A stretch of 64,000 nt of DNA from Leptothoe spongobia TAU-MAC 1115 (lineage in GTDB: Bacteria > Cyanobacteriota > Cyanobacteriia > Phormidesmidales > Phormidesmidaceae), in NCBI RefSeq assembly GCF_018739885.1, contig NZ_JADOES010000006.1, positions 1 through 64,000 of the forward strand, read 5' to 3'. Below are positions 43,623 to 51,674 of this stretch, piece by piece. A model generated the notes under the pieces. The model saw nothing but the letters and a program-made list of their open reading frames with translations. It did not search any database and was not told the origin of the DNA. Positions within the stretch are counted from its first letter, which is position 1. Each line of letters opens with the position of its first letter. A program made the translations under genes and the position numbers.

Positions 43623-45602
43623 TTACTCATTCTCCTTAACCAATGCAGCCAGATTTGTTTGCTCAGTGGTTGTCAGTAAGGTGTCATCATTTAAAACCAA
43701 AGTGTGCGATCCGGGAGATAGCTTGACAGTTGCTTGGTGCACTTGACTATCTCGCCCCCGCCAGTGCAGGCCTACTGGCAAAGTGCTATCAGGCTGAATT
43801 TGCCCTAATCCAAAGTGCAGCCCAGAACTGCGAGCCCCAGAATGACCATTGCCCCCATCGACTTGACTGACTAAAGAGCGCCCATTCGGTAGGTGCACAA
43901 TTGCCGTGGCCCCAATGGCAGGTGTGCCTGATGTTGGCTTGTCCCCACTAACTGGGAGTAAAAGCTTCAGGTTGAGAGATGTGCCAGCAGTAAGATTGTT
44001 GTCATTGCGATAGAAGTAGGAGGGCTCCCACTGATTTGCGATCGCAAAATCTAAATCGCCATCACCATCCACATCGGCAGTGGCAATACCACGGGTAACT
44101 TGGGGAGTATCCAGTCCCAGGCTTTTAGCGAGATCATAATACCGCCCCTCTGTTGTCCGCACAAAAAATGGGTTGTGGGCTTGACCACTGAGATCATCAC
44201 CAGCTTGAAATCGAGGCCAGATATTGGCATGACTCAACAGTTCATCATTACCCATAGCGAGTTCATGTAACTCTGGCCAGCGGTCAATTGTTCCCTTAGC
44301 AAATCCTGTTGCTTGTAGAGCCTCAAGCTCGCCATCATTATCAAAATCACCAAACTTTGTCTCCCAACTCCAGCTGCTGCGAGAGACCCCCAGAGGTTCA
44401 CTGTGGTCAACATAGGGAGCGATCCCCTTATTCATTTCCTCTATGTTTCCGGTGCTTGTAAACATAAAGTGACTTTCTTCTAAGGCATACTCATCAGCGA
44501 TATTGCTAACATAAATATCCAGTAATCCATCGTCATTGACATCTCCAAAATCGACCCCCATTCCCTTAAAACCGTCTTTGCCTAAAACCTTAGAGTTTGG
44601 CGTCATCAATCCTTTCTCACCTTCTAATAAAGCAAACGCTAAGTGGCCCGGTTGGGAACGGTTATGGAGTAGTCGATCAGGACCAAAGTCATTGGCAAAA
44701 TAGATTTCTGGGTGTAAATCTCCATCGAGATCTGCTGCACCCACGGCTAGGGTCCAAGCGTGAGATACGTCTTCATCTAAACTATCTTTTATGTCCTGAA
44801 ACTTGACCCGTGGCGTGGAGCCTGCCTCTGCTTCTGCCCACCGAAGAATATGATTGAGCCCCCCGTTATAGGCTCGTGTCATCGAATGTTGCATCGATTC
44901 TTGCCCTGATGCAGTCGCATCTAGGATGCGGGCACCATCTTGAAAGTAGTTACCGATGATCAAATCAGCGTGACTATCTCCATCCAGGTCAGCGAAGGTG
45001 GCTGCATTGGTATACCAGCGTTCTCCACTTGTCTCAATTTCTTGCTGGACGTAACTCAGTGGGCTCAAGTTATCACGTATCTCCAGTCCGTTTTTCTGCA
45101 GAAAAGCAACGGGTGTTCTCCCCCAGTAGTACACGAGTATATCGGTCTGTCCATCTTCATTGAGGTCATTGGCTAAACACCCCATTGGAGCCATGGTTGC
45201 TGAGTCATAGGGCAGTTTCGAGGGGGCTAGAGCAAATGGAGCATAACGATCACCCGTACCGGGTACCGGTGACACAATCACGTGATCGGTTCTAGGATCG
45301 ACGTGGCAAATATCATTGGATAACCCATCGCTATCTAAATCGCTAAGGGCAATTGCTGCACCTACTGAAGAAATCCAGGCCGAATGCTGTTCTAAACTGG
45401 GGTGAACCGAACGAATTGATTTGACGGGTGATGATGTCAGCTCTGGTAATGGCAGACGAGTGAAGTGGAAACGAGAAGCCAAAGTTGCTCGTTCAGTAGC
45501 TGATAAGGCTGGAAGTCGAGTAAACCAGAAGAAACCACAGATCAGAACAATTGCTACTAAGCGCTTACTTTGTTGTTTTAGAAAACGAACTAAACTCTTC
45601 AT
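43623..45602 (-). CDS. Enediyne core protein E4 (UnbV), FG-GAP/ASPIC secreted protein
   Basis: This 659-residue protein has an N-terminal signal or anchor (LVAIVLICGFFWFTRLPALSA). At least seven FG-GAP/calcium-loop repeats follow, such as LSDLDSDGLSND, DLNEDGQTDILVYY, DLDGDSHADLIIGN, DVNDDGLLDIYVSN and DVDGDGDLDFAIAN. The C-terminal ASPIC/UnbV domain is at about 560-640 (IGATAIVHLPNGRSLVSQV then HWRGRDSQVH). It is expected to be a beta-propeller facing the periplasm. E4 is a conserved part of enediyne cassettes, with unproved function. Its start overlaps the end of E3 by 4 bp. Confidence 0.93.
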   Translation of the reverse strand: MKSLVRFLKQQSKRLVAIVLICGFFWFTRLPALSATERATLASRFHFTRLPLPELTSSPVKSIRSVHPSLEQHSAWISSVGAAIALSDLDSDGLSNDICHVDPRTDHVIVSPVPGTGDRYAPFALAPSKLPYDSATMAPMGCLANDLNEDGQTDILVYYWGRTPVAFLQKNGLEIRDNLSPLSYVQQEIETSGERWYTNAATFADLDGDSHADLIIGNYFQDGARILDATASGQESMQHSMTRAYNGGLNHILRWAEAEAGSTPRVKFQDIKDSLDEDVSHAWTLAVGAADLDGDLHPEIYFANDFGPDRLLHNRSQPGHLAFALLEGEKGLMTPNSKVLGKDGFKGMGVDFGDVNDDGLLDIYVSNIADEYALEESHFMFTSTGNIEEMNKGIAPYVDHSEPLGVSRSSWSWETKFGDFDNDGELEALQATGFAKGTIDRWPELHELAMGNDELLSHANIWPRFQAGDDLSGQAHNPFFVRTTEGRYYDLAKSLGLDTPQVTRGIATADVDGDGDLDFAIANQWEPSYFYRNDNNLTAGTSLNLKLLLPVSGDKPTSGTPAIGATAIVHLPNGRSLVSQVDGGNGHSGARSSGLHFGLGQIQPDSTLPVGLHWRGRDSQVHQATVKLSPGSHTLVLNDDTLLTTTEQTNLAALVKENE

Positions 45603-46720
45603 ACTTTTGTTTCCTTAACGGCAAAGTGTGATTGAATACGCTGCCGCCAGATTTCATAAGCTGGTGTTTCTTCGTCAAAGGGCAAGTCTTGAAGGGTACT
45701 GTCTGTCAGGGCAGCGGCGGCATCCACATCCATCCCACACAAGACCTGACAAGCCATGGTTGTATGGGGAGCTGGGTTTCCTGCCCGTTGGCGCGCTTTG
45801 GCTGCAAAAGCCGCTCCTTGAGCCAGTTGAGGTCGGTAAGCGCCTGCGGTTGTTTGTAGGGTTGCGATCGCTACTTGATCCACGCCTCCTGCATAGGCAC
45901 AGGCCAAGCCCAGGCCACTCCAAAGATCAGGATGTCGCATGGGTTCAAAGGCGTTTATCTTGTCGGGAATATGGGTAAAATCAGCACCACACAAAAACCA
46001 AAGACTGCGGCCCAGGCCCTGGTCAAAAACACGACGTGCATAGCCAGAGAGCTTTTTCGGAACTATCTGCTGTTCTACAACACGAGACCAATGGAAATAC
46101 CCTTCATGAAATCCATAACCGTCAATAGCTAGCCAGCCAAGTAGTGGATCAATAGCTTTTGAATTTTGAATTTTGAATTTTGTCGGATTATGCCCCTCGC
46201 GATAAGTATTTGTTTCCCTATGCAGCTGTGCCAGATATCCATCAAGTCGCCAAGGGAGTTTAGCCAATACCCAGCCTGCTCCCACATGCACCATATAGAT
46301 GTGATCAGTGCCAGGGCCTGCTATAAAATTCTCCAGGCGATTGCACTGCCAGGGGGTGAGGGCATCAAGCAATGCTAAACCCATAGCTGCACCTTCAAAT
46401 GCGAACCCACGCCATTCGTTTTCAACAGTGTTCAAGCGTTGTGCAAGGGTTTCTGGTTGATCGTCAGCGAGAGCTGCATGGTAGCCTTGCAAAAAGATAC
46501 GGCCACTCTTTTCCAAGCGCTGCTGTGCTTGAGGATTTCCGACGCGAAATCCTCGTTTGTCAAAGGTGGTTTCTTGAGGTGAAAGGCCAAAGAGATACTC
46601 TTTTAGTTGTCCCCAGGAAGAAGTGGTTGGCATAGAGATTTGAGAATGGGACGGCTCAGTTTTGAGGCTTACAACAGAATTACTTCTATGGAAACGAGGT
46701 CGGGCAAAAAATCGATGCAC
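45599..46720 (-). CDS. Enediyne core protein E3 (UnbL, DUF1702)
   Basis: This 373-residue protein of the DUF1702 family has RGFRVGNPQAQQRLEKSGRIFLQGYHAAL, FAFEGAAMGLALLD, GWLAIDGYGFHEGYFHW, GLGRSLWFLCGAD and LWSGLGLACAYAGG. It is the first gene of the enediyne operon, as E3 is in several known clusters. Its biochemical role is unknown. A 7-bp repeat tract (46157-46182) is in frame and adds KFKIQNSK near residue 185. The first 30 residues are weakly conserved-looking, and an internal start at MPTTSSWGQLKEYLFGL is also possible. Confidence 0.93.
   Translation of the reverse strand: MHRFFARPRFHRSNSVVSLKTEPSHSQISMPTTSSWGQLKEYLFGLSPQETTFDKRGFRVGNPQAQQRLEKSGRIFLQGYHAALADDQPETLAQRLNTVENEWRGFAFEGAAMGLALLDALTPWQCNRLENFIAGPGTDHIYMVHVGAGWVLAKLPWRLDGYLAQLHRETNTYREGHNPTKFKIQNSKAIDPLLGWLAIDGYGFHEGYFHWSRVVEQQIVPKKLSGYARRVFDQGLGRSLWFLCGADFTHIPDKINAFEPMRHPDLWSGLGLACAYAGGVDQVAIATLQTTAGAYRPQLAQGAAFAAKARQRAGNPAPHTTMACQVLCGMDVDAAAALTDSTLQDLPFDEETPAYEIWRQRIQSHFAVKETKV
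46157..46182. repeat. Heptamer tandem repeat inside the E3 gene
   Basis: TTTTGAA is repeated three times and followed by TTTTG. On the coding strand this is CAAAATT, a well-known short tandemly repeated repetitive sequence of cyanobacteria, usually found between genes. Here it stays in frame in DUF1702. Confidence 0.8.
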
Positions 46721-46937
46721 GATTTCCTCCTCCTTATTCAGAAACTTAGGCAGCTAATAAAGCTAGGACATCACTAAACAGAGACTAAGATCATATCAAG
46801 CTAAGCAATGTCGAAAATTAATAGATTGCAGCAAATATCAAACAGTTTGCTGTATAACAGACTTCGAGTACTGAGCCGAGACATTGTACTTCCATCAACA
46901 ACCCGACTCAGTTTGATTCTATATCGTAGTCAGCAGG
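46721..46937 (-). promoter_or_regulatory. Promoter region of the enediyne operon
   Basis: This gap precedes E3, and both flanking genes are read leftward. It contains an inverted repeat CAGCAAA (46829-46835) / TTTGCTG (46846-46852) with a 10-bp centre, about 110 bp before the E3 start. It could be an operator or the terminator stem of the upstream gene. No regulator gene adjoins the operon. Confidence 0.35.
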
Positions 46938-47912
46938 TTAAACTGTCTCTTGCTTCCGCTTCCGCAGCGCTCCTCCTATAAGACCAAGAAGACCAGGCAG
47001 GAGTGCAGGGGTAGGGACTGGCTGTATACAGTTTTCGCCAGGAGAACATTGGCTTGACTCTGTTGTGTGAGCAATGATCTCCCCTTGACTAAGATCGTTT
47101 TTCGTATGCATAGCCAGACTAGTAAAGAAATCTGTTTCATCACAAGGAGGCACACCACTAGATACAAAACCAACATGACAATTAGCATCTTGGTTTCCTA
47201 GAGGCCCTGTTACCAGAATAGGATTTGACCCCAGAGGCTGATGACTCCAGTCTGCACCGACATTGATGAAATCATTAACTATTAGACTCTCCGTGAACTC
47301 ACCAGGACCACCACCTACAGGTGTAAACGTAGCATCAAAGAAGATTTTCTTAAGTACAGATGTAAAGGTTCCTTGGGAATCACCAGTGTCATTAAAACTA
47401 TTGTCTGGATTGATATTGTGGTTAATGGTCATTGTGCCTACTGAATTTGTTTCTGGCGTAAGACCAACTGACACATCAAACAAAGTTCCACTAACATCTA
47501 CAGGATTAACACTTTGCAAAGCAAGACGCGTCATTTCGATTGGAATAGAAACTGTGTCACTTTCACTGGATTCTTTAATGCCATCTCCATCATGGTCAAA
47601 CATTACCATGGGATCTATGATGCCATCAGCATCATAATCGAAAATAGCATCTTTTTTCCGCTGGATTACGGTATCTGCATTAGAGTTCCCTATCCCAAGC
47701 GGCTTTCCCTCAAATGAGACTAATCCGATAGGACCTCCAAAATCAAAGAATGATGAACCTCGGGGGGTAACAAGATAATCGGAACCTCTTCCAATGTTTG
47801 CAGCGACAGCACTATCCGAAAAGCCCAAAATTGCTATCATACCTAACATTGCTGCCCCCAAGCTTGGTGCAGATTGGCTGACAAATTTTGTCGTACAAAA
47901 AGTCACTTTCAT
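46938..47912 (-). CDS. Secreted PTPA-CTERM protein
   Basis: This 324-residue protein has a signal peptide (LGAAMLGMIAILGFSDSAVAA) and a C-terminal PVPTPALLPGLLGLIGGALRKRKQ: a PTPA motif, a hydrophobic segment and a basic tail, the sorting signal of cyanobacterial PTPA-CTERM proteins. The middle has aspartate-rich stretches (DYDADGIIDPMVMFDHDGDGIKES) that may bind calcium. It is expected at the cell surface or outer layer. GAGGAA lies before the ATG. Two 20-bp direct repeats sit just upstream. The specific function is unknown. Confidence 0.88.
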   Translation of the reverse strand: MKVTFCTTKFVSQSAPSLGAAMLGMIAILGFSDSAVAANIGRGSDYLVTPRGSSFFDFGGPIGLVSFEGKPLGIGNSNADTVIQRKKDAIFDYDADGIIDPMVMFDHDGDGIKESSESDTVSIPIEMTRLALQSVNPVDVSGTLFDVSVGLTPETNSVGTMTINHNINPDNSFNDTGDSQGTFTSVLKKIFFDATFTPVGGGPGEFTESLIVNDFINVGADWSHQPLGSNPILVTGPLGNQDANCHVGFVSSGVPPCDETDFFTSLAMHTKNDLSQGEIIAHTTESSQCSPGENCIQPVPTPALLPGLLGLIGGALRKRKQETV

Positions 47913-48658
47913 CTTGACATTTCCTCAATCTAAAATACTCAAGCTGATATTTTCTCAATCCAAAATACTCACGACTCAGAATAAGAGTGTGATCTTTGAG
48001 GGATATATGCTTGCAAGCAAAATATCCCTTCTTTGTCGGGAACAAAAACTACTAATCTCTTCCTCTACAGCATTCATCAACTCTGGCAATACAACCAACT
48101 GTGAGGCCGCCATGAAACGACTTCGTACCGTTAAGGAAAACTATGTACACCCTTGAGATTTTCTCATCTCGATCCTGCCGCCACCGTCGCCAGCTCATAC
48201 CTAAGCTCTGTTCTGGTAGTCAGGATGAGTTATTTTTTTACCTCTAAGCTCTGCTCTGCTCTTACTGAGAATACTGTCACCAGAAGAAATCGCTATTGCA
48301 ATGCGGTGGTTTCTGCTGCCCTAATCTGAAATCCCTATTTAGATGCGTTATAGGGAATCAAAAGCTATAATAAACAACTCAAACTCTGGAACACTGTTGC
48401 AACCGCTTCACTCAGACTTAGTCAACTCAGTATTAAGGTTGGACACTAAGCCCTCATGAATTAAACCAAGTCTTGCACCAAATTTATTGTGTGTCAACAT
48501 TGGGTTAACATTCTTTTACACTTAACCTTATTCAGGTTTGCATAAAATTCAGGTGTGATATTATGCACCCATTATCAAGGTGTAAGATTCTACTACGCTT
48601 TCTGCGGGGGCTCTTGATAGCCTAGAGGAGTTTCCCTGTTTCGAAAGTTGAACATGTC
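47913..48658. other. Long intergenic region with a 20-bp direct repeat
   Basis: A 746-bp gap between divergent genes. Near-identical 20-bp units at 47921-47940 and 47951-47970 (each ending AAAATACTC, 18 of 20 bases the same) lie just upstream of the PTPA-CTERM start. The rest shows no convincing gene. The rightward ORF across 47794-48156 has no domain pattern and overlaps the PTPA gene start. Confidence 0.5.
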
Positions 48659-48973
48659 ATGACTAAAGAAGTAACCAGTGCTACGGGTGCCAGTTCCCGC
48701 ACAAAGATTGCAGAATTGCGTGAAGCATTAGGTATGACGCAGCAAGAGCTTGCTGTTTTTGTCGGTGTATCAAATAATACAATCCAAAATTGGGAGGCCG
48801 GTAAATCCGGGGTTGATCAAATCAAAAAATTTCTGAGGTTGTGCGCCATTTTGGACTGTGAACTCTCCGATCTGATTGATGACTCTGAAGTTAATGAATC
48901 TAAGGGATTTTCGTTAACGCAGCTGCGCGCATTACGCAAACAATGGCTAGAGGCTGATGACGATCCTGCATAG
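48659..48973 (+). CDS. XRE-family regulator
   Basis: This 104-residue protein has a clear helix-turn-helix: KIAELREALGMTQQELAVFVGVSNNTIQNWEAGKSGVDQIKKFLRLCAILDCELSDLI (residues about 17-75). The C-terminal part (FSLTQLRALRKQWLEADDDPA) may be for dimer formation. The gene at 49053 lies 79 bp downstream on the same strand and looks like a PIN protein, so this may be the antitoxin or regulator of a pair. DNA binding is from the family; the pairing is inferred. Confidence 0.85.
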   Translation: MTKEVTSATGASSRTKIAELREALGMTQQELAVFVGVSNNTIQNWEAGKSGVDQIKKFLRLCAILDCELSDLIDDSEVNESKGFSLTQLRALRKQWLEADDDPA

Positions 48974-49052
48974 ATTTAGATAACACACCGTATAGGAATT
49001 AAAGTCAGTTAAACGTTCCCCAGCGTGCTTCATATACTGGGAGAATTAAGAT

Positions 49053-49589
49053 ATGCCACTTTTTACAGATTCCTCTCCTGTGATCATCTCTAGGGATGTT
49101 CCAGAGAGCATATGCGTTTTAGCAGATGCAGATCTGTTGCTGACGTTTTTTATGGGACATGCCAGCTGTACATATAAAATAGACACACTTTTGGCGCATC
49201 TCAATCAGCATAATATTCAGGTGCATGTAACAGATCTCTGTCTCAAGCGGGTTAGCTATTACCTCAGCAGGCCTCCTGAAAATCCTGCACAGGATTCTAT
49301 TATTTCTTGGTTTAAGCGCAGAAAGGTTGCGGCTCAATTGAAAGCCTTATTTCAATTACAATGTTTAGATATTACCCACAATATGATTCAATCAGCTCGT
49401 CAACTTTCTGTACAAGATTTTGACATGGCCGTAGAAGTTGTTTGTGCTAAAACATATCATTTAGATGCCATAGTTACTCAAAAACAACCTCAACAGTTTG
49501 AGGGTAAGCCAGTCGATTTGAAGGTTTGGTCACTAGGACAATTCCTAACTCGCGCTGGATTAGAAAAACTTTTGAACAATCCAGGGTAG
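49053..49589 (+). CDS. PIN-like domain protein
   Basis: This 178-residue protein has the outline of a PIN RNase: an acidic first strand (ICVLADADLLLTFFMG, residues about 20-35), a helical middle, and a late strand-helix QDFDMAVEVVCAKTYHLDAIVTQKQPQQF with acidic residues at the positions expected for metal binding. The typical final aspartate motif is changed (VTQKQ where many have a TRN/TND-like motif), so activity is uncertain. It follows an XRE gene on the same strand. Confidence 0.6.
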   Translation: MPLFTDSSPVIISRDVPESICVLADADLLLTFFMGHASCTYKIDTLLAHLNQHNIQVHVTDLCLKRVSYYLSRPPENPAQDSIISWFKRRKVAAQLKALFQLQCLDITHNMIQSARQLSVQDFDMAVEVVCAKTYHLDAIVTQKQPQQFEGKPVDLKVWSLGQFLTRAGLEKLLNNPG

Positions 49590-49714
49590 GAATATGTAGG
49601 TCAATAACTTACCGTTTTGAGAGGCTTGACGATATCTGGTGCCCCTTGTCTTATACTTTAACGTATGCGCGGAGGGTGCTATAGAGAAATCTTCCGAACT
49701 AGAGTAGAGTCCTT

Positions 49715-50110
49715 ATGCCACTTCTCCATCGCTGTATGACCAAAGCTACCACTGCCGAAGGTGACGATATTCGTCGCTCCTTCAATTGGGTCACTGCGCG
49801 ACGCGGCATTCTGAAAGTCTATGATGACCACCTCGAACTTGGCCCTTGGCATCTCCCCTATAGTGACTTCGACGAAGCCATTCTCTTTAGTGTTCGTCAA
49901 ACTTTTATCCCTGGTTATGTTCTCAAGGTCAAAACCCGAGACACCATATATCAGTTTGGGTTGAACTACAATCGCTTCTGGAAAAAAGATCTCCCTTTTC
50001 CTGTCGAACGTCGGTCCATGAAGTTAAAACTCTCCTGGTTTAGCATTGTTATACGTACTATTAGTCTCATGGCCCTGAGCTATCTTATTTGGCAACACTT
50101 CACCTCATAA
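49715..50110 (+). CDS. Hypothetical protein with C-terminal membrane segment
   Basis: This 131-residue protein has a beta-rich front (RRGILKVYDDHLELGPWHLPYSDFDEAILFSVRQTFIPGYVLKVKT), suggesting a PH-like fold, and one C-terminal helix (FSIVIRTISLMALSYLIWQHF) that could anchor it in the membrane. The start may be the ATG at 49736 (MTKATTAEG). A dead fragment of its 5' end lies at 32770-32812. Function is unknown. Confidence 0.65.
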   Translation: MPLLHRCMTKATTAEGDDIRRSFNWVTARRGILKVYDDHLELGPWHLPYSDFDEAILFSVRQTFIPGYVLKVKTRDTIYQFGLNYNRFWKKDLPFPVERRSMKLKLSWFSIVIRTISLMALSYLIWQHFTS

Positions 50111-50764
50111 GAGACTTACAGCTACCTAAGCAATGCGAGTTCTGGATTTGGGCAATGGGAACGGCATGATGGAGGATATTCCAAGTTTTGTGCCGATAGT
50201 CCAGTGTAAATCCTGGTCTTCATAAAAGATTTAAATATATCTCCCTCCGTATAAGGACTTAGTAGAGCAGGTCGTTTTGAGTAGCTGTTTGGGAGTTTGT
50301 TCTACTCAAAAATGTTCGCTATTACATTTAATGTTTTCAATCGGTGAAGATGTATGCATCTGCTTGTATTCCGAACGAGTGTATTTGGGGAATCTATAGA
50401 GCAGGGCAACCTATTTGGGTAAATTGCTGTCTTTACAGAGGTGGTCATTGACTAGCTAGTTTTTGGGAAGGAGGTATAGCAAAGGTGTTTGCACGGTAGG
50501 TTGTGATGGAGGGAACTCGATTTGTATAAGAATCGTCCATTTCGTGGCACTATTGTCCGGGTGATGACGTCACTATAATGGTGGTCTAACGATTTTTCCG
50601 CATTAATACGGTATATGTACACTGTATGGACAGTTCGTAGCTTATCTTTCTAAGTTACTTCGCTATGGTGCCTAAAAGCTTGAAATATGGCCCGTACCCC
50701 ATGGGGTAACTAGATTGACACAGTGAATTCAATATATGAAAAGTTAGGCTAAAGGAGGGCAAGG
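50111..50764. other. Intergenic region upstream of the FkbM gene
   Basis: A 654-bp gap. I saw no gene in it. A possible promoter lies at 50553-50579: TATAAT at 50574-50579 directly after the palindrome TGACGTCA (50565-50572), but the -35 part is poor. The mRNA leader would be about 180 bases. Confidence 0.4.
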
Positions 50765-51541
50765 ATGAATCAAAATTTTAAAAAGCTGCTGCGAACCCTG
50801 CAGGTCAATTTCCATTATTTATTAGAGACCAAGTTTTCACTAATGCGGTTTTATAGAAATAAGTTGGGAATTCCATTTGAAGCCGATTTTAAAGCGCTCC
50901 ATCTATTTCCTGATACGGACGGTGCTTTATATCTTGACATTGGTGCTAATAGAGGCCAAAGCACTGACGCTATCCTGATGCAAACAAAGAATAGTCATAT
51001 TCAAATGTTTGAACCTAGCGAATTGCTTTGTAAGAAGTTAGAAGGTCTATATGGCGACAATAAAAGAATAGTTATTAATAAATTTGGTCTGGGAGCTCAG
51101 GCGGCCGAGCAGGATTTATATACTCCTTTTTATAAAAAATGGATGTTTGATGGTCTGTCCTCCTTTGATGAAGCAGAGGCGAGAGAGTGGTTAGTAGATG
51201 GCATTTTCTTCTTTGAAGAAGAGCGTCTGACACTACAGAAAACACACTGTCAGATCAAGACGTTAGATGAATTAGACCTCAATCCATTTTTCATCAAAAT
51301 TGATATCCAAGGCTATGAGCTACAGGCTATCAAAGGTGGTCGAGAAATGATTAAAACCCATGAGCCTATTCTACTGATTGAACAGCCTAATGATGACATT
51401 GTTAGCTATCTCAAGAACCTTGGTTATGAGCTTTATGCTTATGCAAATGGGAGATTTACATCGGGCACGAACGGTTATCCCAATACGTTTTTCATGACTA
51501 AGAGTAAAGCAGCGCTGGTAAAAGAGTTTATCAACCAGTAG
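50765..51541 (+). CDS. FkbM-family methyltransferase
   Basis: This 258-residue SAM-dependent methyltransferase has motif I ALYLDIGANRGQSTDAIL, an acidic end of strand 2 (IQMFEPSELL) and the family's FFIKIDIQGYELQAIKGG motif followed by PILLIEQP. FkbM proteins O-methylate sugars or polyketides. The neighbouring flippase and acetyltransferase point to surface polysaccharide or glycan modification. AGGAGG lies 6 bp before ATG. It stands 134 bp upstream of the flippase gene on the same strand. Confidence 0.9.
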   Translation: MNQNFKKLLRTLQVNFHYLLETKFSLMRFYRNKLGIPFEADFKALHLFPDTDGALYLDIGANRGQSTDAILMQTKNSHIQMFEPSELLCKKLEGLYGDNKRIVINKFGLGAQAAEQDLYTPFYKKWMFDGLSSFDEAEAREWLVDGIFFFEEERLTLQKTHCQIKTLDELDLNPFFIKIDIQGYELQAIKGGREMIKTHEPILLIEQPNDDIVSYLKNLGYELYAYANGRFTSGTNGYPNTFFMTKSKAALVKEFINQ

Positions 51542-51674
51542 TTAGTAAGTGGCTGACAACGTAATTGCTGCTTCTCTAAATCGGCAACGGCAGTCATAAT
51601 GCCAAGCTTTTAAAATAGCTGTCAAATGATCTTGCCCTATTGGGTAAGACATCTGACGGCTATTTTTGTGGTGG

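Noticed and set aside
47794..48156. A 120-codon plus-strand frame before the XRE gene.
   Set aside because: It overlaps the PTPA-CTERM signal peptide region on the other strand and encodes only the direct repeats; no protein pattern.
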